Shown here: piece after piece, positions 55,647 to 64,000 of the stretch
Numbering within the stretch: the stretch's first letter is position 1
Layout of the letters: the number at the start of each line of letters is the position of its first letter
Source: Branchinecta lynchi
Lineage: Eukaryota; Arthropoda; Branchiopoda; Anostraca; Branchinectidae
Reading direction: 5' to 3'
Length of the DNA stretch: 64,000 nucleotides
NCBI GenBank assembly: GCA_023053575.1
Contig: JAKZAP010000007.1
Span: 23,089,464 to 23,153,463 of the forward strand
Program-made: the position numbers and the translations under genes
The notes under the pieces: model-generated
Told to the model about the DNA's origin: nothing
Databases searched by the model: none
Seen by the model: the letters and a program-made list of their open reading frames with translations, nothing else

Positions 55647-57904
55647 TTGAGCTTACTCAAGTGCCATATAGCGATTGTAATTTCTGTCCGTCAGTCGGTC
55701 TGTCGGTCCCGGTTTTGCTAGTTCGGGCACTTCCAGATAAGCTAGGACGATGAAACTTGGCAGGCATATCAGGAATTGGACCAGATTAAATTAGAAATGG
55801 TCGCTTCCCCGATCCGACCATCTGGAGGGGAGTGGAGGGAGGGGGAATCCGGAAAAAATAGGAAAAATTAGATATTTTTAGCTTACGAACGGGTGATCGG
55901 ATCTTAATGAAACTTGATATATGTAAGGACTTCGTGTCTCAGACCCTCCATTTTAAATCCAGACCGGATCCGGTGACATTGGGGGGAGTTGGAGGGGGAA
56001 ACCGGAAATCTTGGAAAACACTTAGAGTGGAGGGATCTGGATGAAACTTGGTGGAAAGTACAAGCAAAAGTCCTAGATACGTGACTGATATAACCGGAAC
56101 GGATCCGCTCACTTTGGGGGAGTTGTTGGGGGGGGGGAGAAGTCCGAATTTGTAGTGGTCCCGCGAGTTCCGTGCTTCCTGATGTGCTGGGACGATGGAA
56201 ATTGACAGGCATGTCTGGGACCCGACCAGATTAAATAGGAAATCGTCAATTCCCCGATTCGACCACCTAGGGGGGGGGGGTGGAGGGAGGGTGAAGCCAA
56301 AATTTGAGGTATTTTTAGCTTGCGAACGGGTGATCGGATCTTGATGAAAGTTGATATTTAGGATGACCTCGTGTCTCAGACATCACACTTTAAATCCGGG
56401 CCGGATCTGATGACACTGGGGGGAGCTGGAGGAGGGAACCGGAAATTTTGAGAAACGCTTCGAGTGGAGGGATCGGGATGAAACTTGGTGGGAAAACAAG
56501 AACAAGTCCTAGAAACGTCATTGACATAACCGGACCGGATCAGGGCACTGTGGGGGAGTTGGGGGGGGGGGGGGTCCGGATTTCTAGCGATCCCGCGAGT
56601 TCGGCATACTTCCTGATGTCCTAGGGCGATGAAACTTGGCAGGTATGTCAGGGATCCGACCAGATTGACTTGAGAACAGCCGTTTCCCCGACCCGACCAT
56701 CGTGGGGGGAGTGGGTGGATGGGAGGTCCGGAATCTAGTGGCGTGCATAACTTTTGAACGGGTAAACGGATTTGAATGAAACTTGTCTGGTGAGCTATCG
56801 CCTCGGACGTTCAGTGTCACGTCCGGGTCGGGTCCGATACCGGTGGGGATGGGGGGGGGGGGAACTCAAGAAACTATAAAAGCAGAGGGATTGGGACGAA
56901 ACTTAATGGATGGAACAAGCATTAGGCCTAGATGAAATTGACGGAGCCAGATGGTTTTGGGGCACTGTGGGGGGAGTTGGACGGGGTTTCCTGGAATTCC
57001 GGTAGTCGTGAGTTAGAATAGTTCCAGATGTCAAACGACAACGAAACTTTGCAGGCATATTAGTGACCCGAATTATCTAGACTTAAGAACCTGACACAAC
57101 ATACCCCCGGAAACTTCCGTTCCTAGATTCGAGCATTTTTCGGGGAGCAAGGGAAGAGAAATATGGAAATTGACTTCTATAAATTGCGAACGAGTGGTCT
57201 GATTCGAGTGAAACTTCATGGGTGATACGAATCGATGGCCTCGACATGTAAAACATGCGTTCGAACCATATGCGACCACGATTAGGGGAATTGGGGTTGG
57301 GGGGACTTTTGACATGCACAAAAACCAAACGGATGGACCGAATGAGATGCAAATTCGACAGTGCCGAGTTTATACGGCCTAGAATTGTTATTTGGCGTCC
57401 GGGCCGGATTCGGCCAAGGTAGGGGGGGTACTGGAAACTTGCAGATAGGCTATGCTCCAATTTCAGTCAAACTTGATGGACAGGAACAGCGAATTAAGAG
57501 ATTGGGCCCGAACCGGCTCCGACAACGTTGGTGGGAGGGGGGGGGGTGTACCGGAACTTTCCAAAAATGCTCAGATTCGAGTGAAACTTGATAGCTGGTA
57601 TAAAAGAAGATTCTTTAGGTGGTCCATTTTTTTTTTTCGAACCAGATTTGGCCACGGTACGTGGAGATAGAGTGAGTACTAGGGATCAAACAAATGGATT
57701 TATTGGGATGAAAGTTTGAACAGTCATGTGCATTTGCTACAGACAATCGAGACAATGCCGGAACTGCTCAGACATGAGTGAAACTAAATATCCTATTTCT
57801 ATTTCCGAACCGCATTTTTGGATGGCGGGTGTATTTTGTGACGTTCTCATCTACTTTCTTGTACAGCCTACTCTTACAAGTGCCATATGAGCTCGTAGCT
57901 CTTG

Positions 57905-58104
57905 TTTTTTTACCGGGACATATAGCTTGTTCTGAATCCGGTTGAAACCGGATTTTTTTATAAGAAGTTTTACTTGAACTTGATTAGATGTTCTTTATAC
58001 GGATAAGGAGATACGCTGAATTCGCTTCTGAACTTTCTTTTTGTCTGTACAAGTATGGTAGTTCGTTCGCAATTGTCTGGATCAAGTATTAGATTTTTGG
58101 ATCC
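57905..58104 (+). repeat. R1 fragment, right end
   Basis: Has 'gaatccggttgaaaccgga', 'agatacgctgaattcg' and the end 'agatttttggatcccatcgaaacc'. Confidence 0.7.
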
Positions 58105-58124
58105 CATCGAAACCTTTGGTCTTG

Positions 58125-58461
58125 TTGCAGTTGTCGTGGTATCTGATACCACTGTCAAAAGGTGTTTTTGCAGTTATCGTGGTATATGGCCGGTTATCGT
58201 GGTATCGGATATTCAGATACCACGGTCCGACCGTGGTATCTGAAAAGTCATCTCACTTTGATCAGTTTTTCTCATATTGGTGGGAAAGAAGTTTGGCACT
58301 TAGTGATGTGACTGAAGATCAGTTTTTCTTTTGGGATGACATCGAAAAGCACAATTTCGGCAATTTGCCGTTTTTGCAGAGTAACCGTATATCAGATACC
58401 ACGGTAACTGCAAAAACGACTAATTGTGGATCCAGTCACCATGGTATCGCAAAATCGCAAC
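58125..58461. mobile_element. R5 MITE downstream of the cuticle gene
   Basis: Several palindromic 'gtggtatctgataccac' words, 'actgcaaaaacg' units and the right end GCAAAATCGCAAC followed by TA. The left end is degenerate. Confidence 0.6.
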
Positions 58462-58572
58462 TAATGACATGCCACTGACGGGAAAGTGGGTAGATAATCA
58501 AGTTTATATAGTATGTTTATCAAAAAGTTCCGTACAAAAATATCACGTTATCTCTTCGCTTATACTTTCTGC

Positions 58573-58842
58573 TTAGTATTTTGGGGCGGCGTAGGCGGGC
58601 TTATAGGCTGGGACTGGGGCATAGCTGGGGTGCTTGGCCTCGCCTGCGTACTTGACATCAGCGACGTAGCCATTGTAGTCGTCAGCGGTGTAAGTGACGG
58701 TCTGATGACGACCGTCTGGGAGAGCGACGTTGTATTGCCCCTTGACGTATCCCTTACCGTCAGATGTCTCAGCATGACCGAAGTTGTTGTAGGTGTAGTC
58801 GTCCTTGACCTGGTAGCCGAATTCGTATGGGTGGGGGTGGTT
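58573..58842 (-). CDS. Cuticle protein, exon 3 with chitin-binding R&R domain
   Basis: The 89 codons and stop encode residues 38-126. PYEFGYQVKDDYTYNNFGHA, then G.Y.V.LPDGR.Q.V.Y.AD..GY.ADV.Y, form the Rebers-Riddiford chitin-binding domain (chitin_bind_4), residues about 43-107. The aromatic residues of the extended consensus that stack on chitin are present. The end is rich in A, P and Y (YAPVPAYKPAY), as in many structural cuticle proteins. The acceptor is TTTCCAG, phase 0. The secreted product would be built into the exoskeleton. RR subtype is not certain; the DFGH-like NNFGHAE core resembles pro-resilin-like members. Confidence 0.93.
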   Translation of the reverse strand, partial: NHPHPYEFGYQVKDDYTYNNFGHAETSDGKGYVKGQYNVALPDGRHQTVTYTADDYNGYVADVKYAGEAKHPSYAPVPAYKPAYAAPKY

Positions 58843-58989
58843 CTGGAAAGAATTAGTTGTAACGGTCCTCTGTATCAGATTGCTGCTTAAAGGATACGTC
58901 ATACTTGTGGTAGTAATTCATTTTACTTCAGTAGGCTAGTATCCATTCTCATTTCCGAGATTCTTCACTTCAGAAGTCTATCCTATCAA

Positions 58990-59770
58990 GAACAAGAATG
59001 AGATAGAACTGCTGTCTCCCTATCTCGGTCATACAAGAATGCTGATTCGAGTAAAATACGGCCGACTAGTGTTGGGCGATATTCGATAACGATATATCGA
59101 TATATCGGACCAAATATCGATATTGAATATCGAAAAGTAAATATCAATATCGAAAACGATATTTTTTCATTCATAATTATTGTAAATAATCCAACATAAC
59201 CTACATTTATATATCCGAAATTGGAGCAATATGTTTTCGTAATTCAGTTCTTATTTATTCAGAGTTTGAGATGATGCAAGATGGTATTTAACGACAATTT
59301 CGTTAGTAAATTTTGGCGAAAGGAGACGTATCCTATAGCGAAACATACTAAAGAAATATCGATTATCGAATATCGAAAGTGAAAATATCGATATATCGAT
59401 ATATCGAAAAATCCAAATATCGCCCAACACTACGGCCGACGCAGAGGAGCGGAGGTTACTAGCTTCGTGCCACATCACATTTCGTTACCCGTACAAATAC
59501 GCTGTGTCGCTGATAAGTGGCTGGAGAGTAAATCTAGCAGTCAAAGCTGATTCTTTCTATGGACGCGCTCCAGAGCGGGTCGGCGTGCAAAGTACGCCTC
59601 CTTCAATATTTCTTGTGCGATAAGCAACGGTGAAGACGGAAGAAGGGTAAACGGGTATCAACATCAGCGCTAGAGAAAATACCCTAGGTCCGGTCAATTT
59701 TGTTGGGGTTTTCATAGTCGCTGCATGCGATTAAAGAAAGAAGTTCTATCTGATTATTTGTTCTTGATCC
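58990..59770. mobile_element. R6 MITE in the cuticle gene intron, carrying a nested hAT MITE
   Basis: Left end 'aagaacaagaatgagatagaact' and right end 'agttctatctgattatttgttctt' are inverted matches in part. The interior shares 'gcgctccagagcgggtcggcgtgc' type words with the other copies. It is interrupted at 59067-59432. Confidence 0.7.
59067..59432. mobile_element. hAT-like MITE with exact 8-bp target duplication
   Basis: Ends TAGTGTTGGGCGATAT and ATATCGCCCAACACTA are exact inverses. Flanks CGGCCGAC (59059-59066 and 59433-59440) are identical. The subterminal parts are runs of ATATCGAT-type words and the middle is AT-rich. Confidence 0.9.
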
Positions 59771-60578
59771 TATCTCCTCTACTAGCTATAAGCCTACACG
59801 GGTTATCACGTTTGTTCTCTTTATGTGACGTATCAGGCGCCCGATCTTTGTATCCGAGGAGTTTGTTCGTTCGAAGACCGGTTATACACATGCAAAGATG
59901 CTAAAACAGCCGAAGCAGTGTGTGATTTTTTGCAAGCCTAGCTTAGTTGTAAAGTGGTCAAATACCCCAAAAGAAACACCATGTAGTACGAGATGTCCTT
60001 TAATCGATTGTATTGCATCTCGTGAATCCGTGAGATCGCCTTAATATCGCAGGTGGGAAAGATAACGGTTGCTGTTTATCAGTATTACTAGGGGGCTGCA
60101 GCACTGATTTAGAATGAAATTAGGTTATACTTTAAAAACGTGACAGATTTTTTTAATTTGTCCGGAACACCTCTTACGCGGGAATAAACACTGGACATTG
60201 TCAGTGTATAAAAAAAGAGGTCATAAGTATGTCCAGTGCATTGTAGTTTACTATTATCAGGGCCTGAGTTCAAACACCTGGACAGTCCAGATGAAATTAA
60301 AAAACAAAACTAAAAGAAATCAAGGTGTTGAGCACTCTCGATTTAAGTGTACAGCAACCACCCGGTGCTGGTTGCTGCACACTTATTAGAACATTACAAT
60401 CAGCATGTTTAGAAACGGGCATCGCCTAATTTATGGCTGACACCACTGGTTTCTGCCCGGAAAGGGTATAATGCAGTCGCGTGGAGTAGGTAACCCCTCA
60501 AAAGAAAGAAGGTTTGCGCCAGTACAAGAATGACTTACTCCTATTTAGGATTCTCGCTTACGAATGGTGTATACTTAC

Positions 60579-60683
60579 ATCGTAAGCGGGTGCCTTGTAG
60601 GCTGGTGCGGGATAGTGAGCTGGCGCTTGGTAGGTGGGAGCGACTGCAACCGCAGCAGCAACGAGAGTAGCTAGAATGACAAC
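60579..60683 (-). CDS. Cuticle protein, exon 2 (signal peptide and linker)
   Basis: 35 codons, residues 3-37: VVILATLVAAAVAVA completes a signal peptide (residues 1-17), then PTYQAPAHYPAPAYKAPAYD. The acceptor is CCCCAG and the donor GAT|GTAAGT; both borders are phase 0. The intron after it (1.7 kb) contains the R6 and hAT MITEs. Confidence 0.9.
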
Positions 60684-60699
60684 CTGGGGAAAAAGCAAG

Positions 60700-61180
60700 A
60701 GTAAATCGGCAGTAGTTTATAGGCCCTTAGAACGTAAACCCTATTTATAACCGCTATTTAGACTATAAACTCCGGCAGTTCTGAGGACCAGGATTGGCCG
60801 CTGGGTGAGTTGGTGACAAGATAAACAGATTCAAATTAGTGTCACACAATGTCTTTTTTAATCTTTTCCCTTTTCACCCAGTTGATTTATAACCCTCTGA
60901 CAGATAAAAATTACGTCGTTCATAGTTTTACATTACTTTCGTGAAGAATCCAACAGGAGGAAAAGGATATTGAAAACGCAATTTCATATCAAATTATTAG
61001 AGTTTGCGTCCCATTCTTTATGACGGAAGAACAGCGCCCACAGTTCTCACTTATTATTCCCATTTGTCTGTTGTGTAGGCGATGAACAAAATGAGAGTGG
61101 TCCGACATGTACAGAAGTGCTCAAAAAGCAACCTTCTAATCTGTTGAGAAATAACAAAAAGCTAGTTGAGGCAATGGAAG
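60700..61180. other. Cuticle gene intron 1, nothing recognised
   Basis: No repeat border or second gene seen. Confidence 0.35.
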
Positions 61181-61190
61181 GTGTCCAAAC

Positions 61191-61196
61191 CTTCAT
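61191..61196 (-). CDS. Cuticle protein, exon 1 coding part (Met-Lys)
   Basis: ATGAAG followed by the donor GTTTGG. Joined to exon 2 it gives MKVVILATLVAAAVAVA, a typical arthropod cuticle signal peptide; a first coding exon of only two or three codons is usual in these genes. It is chosen because it lies 50 bp downstream of a TATA box and initiator on the same strand. Confidence 0.75.
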
Positions 61197-61245
61197 GATT
61201 CTTCTTATGTCTCTTCGGCTTTACAACTTAAGGCACTTGAACAAC

Positions 61246-61280
61246 TGATACCACAGACTTCGTACGGCACCTGTTTTATA
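61246..61280 (-). promoter_or_regulatory. Cuticle gene core promoter: TATA box and initiator
   Basis: TATAAAA lies at 61280-61274 on the minus strand. TCAGTT, the arthropod initiator form, follows, with its A at 61246, 34 bases after the first T of the TATA box. The implied 5' UTR is about 50 nt. Confidence 0.75.
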
Positions 61281-61587
61281 CCTCACACCGACCGGCTGGG
61301 GTGAGCCACACCCTATCTAGTCAAAACTGAGGATTCAGTTCAAATAAAAGCGAATTTTCACGGTGAAATAATTCGAGCATGTCGCCAATTAAGATTGATT
61401 CTTTGAGCGCTGTCCTTGGCTTTCCTGATCCATCTTGTTCTCGGGAGCAAATTAAAAACTAAGTTAGTGGTGCTACCTCTGATCAACCGATGCTTTCATT
61501 CCACCCCTCCCAGAAAAAAAAATGCAACCCTATAGAAAAAAATAGATCTGTTTTGCCTTTACAGTAAGAAGACCTAAGGTTTCGACG

Positions 61588-62443
61588 GGATCCCAAAAAT
61601 CTAATACTTGATCCAAACAATTGGGTCTCGTCTTCGCCAGATCCAGTCTTCGCCACGCTAATCATCTGAGAAAATCAACTATAGATATACCTCTATAAGC
61701 CATATCTATTTTGACGATACTGACCGAAACTTCCTGCTTTACTTCTGCCAAACGTCCGGTTTGAGGTCGAATTCCGAGCGAACTACTTGTCCAGCAAGAA
61801 CAATTCAGAAACGAATTCAGCATACTTCCTTATCCCTAGTAACTTCAAATAAAACTTTAACTTATACAATTTCCGGTTATAACCGGATTCCGAACGAGTT
61901 ATATGTCCGAGTAAAATTACTCAGCGTCTTTCCATAGCCCTAAATCTGTCATCTAATCAACTTCAAGTAAAACTTTAGCTTTTATCAAATTTTCTGGTTT
62001 GGCCGGATTCCGGGCGAACTAGTTGTCCGACGAGAAAATAGTTTTCATCATGTGTTCAGCATGTCTTCTTGCCCCATAATCGAACATCTAATCAACTTCA
62101 AATAAAACTTTTAATTTGAACCAACTTTCCGGATTCCGGACGAACTACTTATCCGGCACGAAAATGGTTTTCACCATCAAGTTCGGAATGTCTTCTTACC
62201 CCATAATCGACTATCACATTAGCTGTTTAAAAATATTGTGTTTGCCCCTTAATTTAAACCCCCTCCCCCACCTCTAAATGTACGGCTGCAGTGCCCATCT
62301 ACGAACTTGACTTTACCCTGGACGCAAAGAGTCCTCACACCAAGTTTCGTCAAAGTATCTCGTTCCCTTCGAGAGTTATCGTTCTGACAGACGGACAACT
62401 TTTACGATGTCATAGGTATCCCTCCACTTAAGTTTTGGGATCC
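61588..62443 (-). repeat. R1 dispersed repeat upstream of the cuticle gene
   Basis: GGATCC at both ends (61588-61593 and 62438-62443). The order of words is the same as in 1384-2420, including 'aacaattgggtctcgtcttcg' and 'cataggtatccctccactta'. Confidence 0.82.
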
Positions 62444-62463
62444 GAAAAAGCAGTAGTTTTTTT

Positions 62464-64000
62464 TTAAAGGATCCCTCGTACTATTTACTTTTCAACTTAA
62501 CAGTATTTAAAAAAAATTAAATTCTTTAAAACTACGCTGTGCTTTCTAAAAATAACCCACGGTTTTGGCTGTTTTAAGCCATTTCAGAGACCCGTTGGCT
62601 TACAGCGAAAACAGGGAAACAATTTATATAACCAGTTTTTCTGATGGAAAAACTTCTCGCAGACAACCGTCGACAGCGTGGTACACATCGAAGGTAGCAA
62701 AACACGGCAAGTGAGAAAATCAGTGTGGTTCTGTGACAGGGATTAGAAGGTAGGGGAGCTCGGGGTTGACCCGGACACTAATTTTCCTTTTCTTGCTAGG
62801 CTACCATTTCTTGGCGGATTTACATCGTTTTTGTTGTCAAACGTGTAGAATACACCTCTGTTTTTCAATTTGTCCGAACCAACCCCGTACCCATGGGGTT
62901 GATTCGGACAGGCCTTGGGTTGGTTCGGACATTATTTTTAATGTACTATTTTTTAATCGACTTTATTTAAACATATTAAAACGTAGAAATGATAATATTA
63001 CACCTCAAAATTGTATACACAACTAAAGAAAACACATGTTTCAATTGCTGCAATTGCAGAAAATTGAAAATTTCAATGGCAGTCCCAGTGCTGGTTACTT
63101 CAGACTTATGTCAGTAAAGATTCTACAGGAAGATGATTTTAGTCCCACTCTGGCGCAGAAAGAATATACTCAAGCCCCCTCAACGTATTTTCTTTCAAAG
63201 AACCTCCCTTCTTGTTCGACTTTTCCGCATAAGAATCACATTGGTTTGACTTTTTCCCAAATTGAACTTCACAAGGACGAATTCCCGTTTTTTTTCCTTC
63301 TTGAAAAGATCGAAAATACTAAATTCCTTCAACACAATTTTTTTGTATCTACTACTTTATTTTAGGCAATTCTACTAACTGATTTGTTTTTGTTGTGGCT
63401 TACCCTTTTTAGCTTTAATTTTTGTCGATTTTGATAATTAATTATGTTAACAAATAACACGATAAGGATTCTGATAATATCTTTTGTATTTTTCCAATTA
63501 AATTTCGGTTTTTTTTATTGGGTATAATTAGGCAAAGACTGTCCGAACTAACCCCTTCAAAACTGTCCGAACCAACCCCACCCTAACTAAAATAACAAAA
63601 TGGCGTACCAGAGGAAAATTATCTCGAAAATACTACGCAGGCTATAAACCCTAATCACTAAGCTATATCTTAGCGTTTAATCGCCTTCCAGTTACCACTG
63701 GTCTTCTTGGTACAGCTTTTTAACCTACCATGAGCAAAAAACTTTTACCTCAAGAAAACCAATTTTTTCAACTTTTTATCACAACCAGAAAAGCAGTTTC
63801 CATGAAACTTTGGTACAAATTTAGTTCACTAGAAGGCGGATGTTCTGTATTTTTTTCAGGTTTTAACGAAAAATTTTAATATTTATTTCGGGGGTGTCCA
63901 GACCAACCCCGCGTCCGATCCAACCGCGAGCTCCACTACCGTACAAAGTTGAGGTTTCCGGGTTTAAAAATATATGGAGTCATCGTAGTTGTAGGTTGCG
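62464..64000. mobile_element. R4 MITE split by a younger element; runs off the window
   Basis: Begins TTAAAGGATCCCTCGTAC and follows the 20741 copy word for word until 62752. The R4 sequence resumes at 63939 ('ccgtacaaagttgagg', then 'ggtttaaaaatatatggagt' in part). Confidence 0.8.
62753..63936. mobile_element. 1.18-kb TA-flanked element inserted in R4
   Basis: The left end GGGGAGCTCGGGGTTG and right end CAACCGCGAGCTCCAC are imperfect inverses. TA occurs on both sides (62751-62752 and 63937-63938), and the R4 copy at 20741 shows the undisturbed site at 21026-21027. Near the ends are several copies of a 'ggttggttcggaca' word in both orientations. Two short frames inside (62766-63026 and 63036-63365) show no known motif, so the element is probably non-autonomous (Tc1/mariner-like by its TA site). 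Confidence 0.8.

Larger units (their letters stand above)
53800..57900 (+). repeat. R2 degenerate satellite array with long G tracts
   Basis: Units of roughly 430 bp recur. Examples: 'aacgggtgatcggatctt.atgaaa.ttgatat' at 55888 and 56326; 'gg..ccggatc..gtgacattggggggag' at 55964, 56402 and, more diverged, 56825 and 57405; 'gcgagttc..gtacttcctgatgt.ctag.' at 56160 and 56596. Runs of 8-14 G occur at least seven times at matching places. Two units start with 'gccatatagcgat..aatttctgtcc'. The array is interrupted by an R3 copy and a retroelement. Confidence 0.8.

Noticed and set aside
58513..58890. Plus-strand frame of 125 codons
   Set aside because: It is the antisense shadow of the cuticle R&R exon.
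62766..63365. Two short frames as a transposase
   Set aside because: They contain no DDE/D-type or DNA-binding motif that I can see, and they sit in AT-rich sequence between imperfect ends.

Overview
This is eukaryotic, most likely arthropod, nuclear DNA. A chitin-binding Rebers-Riddiford cuticle gene with a two-codon first exon points to arthropods. Two conserved animal genes, RTEL1 and JMJD6, are split by long introns full of transposons. I cannot name the species; a crustacean or another non-model arthropod would fit.

Layout. 1-13.5 kb: a lineage-specific family of intronless seven-transmembrane receptors. Two genes are intact (3779-5161 and 11200-12627), two tail fragments are decayed (about 690-1040 and 2590-2880), and the second gene is followed by a tandem repeat of its own tail-coding DNA. 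15.3-30.1 kb, minus strand: the first four coding exons of RTEL1, a DNA helicase that unwinds telomeric and recombination intermediates. They carry Walker A, motif Ia, four Fe-S cysteines and the DEAH box; the later exons are not in the window. 36.2-50.3 kb, plus strand: a complete seven-exon JMJD6, a Jumonji Fe(II)/2-oxoglutarate oxygenase. RTEL1 and JMJD6 are divergent. Their starts are about 6.1 kb apart only because a 5.73-kb transposon with an 8-bp target duplication sits between them; without it they would be about 400 bp apart. 58.6-61.3 kb, minus strand: a complete three-exon cuticle protein gene with a TATA box and an arthropod initiator.

Most other sequence is mobile or repetitive DNA. 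Local names used below: R1, a roughly 1-kb repeat with GGATCC at both ends and internal monomers of about 125 bp; R2, a degenerate satellite of about 430-bp units with long G tracts; R3, a small element with a hammerhead-ribozyme-like core; R4, a MITE ending in TTAAAGGACC; R5, a TA-flanked MITE ending in GTTGCGTTTTTGCAG; R6, a MITE ending near AGATAGAACTTC; R7, a MITE ending in GTGTTCCACCC. There are also at least four hAT-like elements with 8-bp target duplications and several non-LTR retrotransposon remnants.

The best candidates for something undescribed are the R3 elements (hammerhead-like core with covarying stems, in one place as a perfect 142-bp palindrome), the transposon that splits the RTEL1/JMJD6 intergenic region, and the orphan receptor family with its expanding tail repeat. 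All exon borders were read by eye from splice signals, reading frame and family similarity; none has been tested against transcripts.
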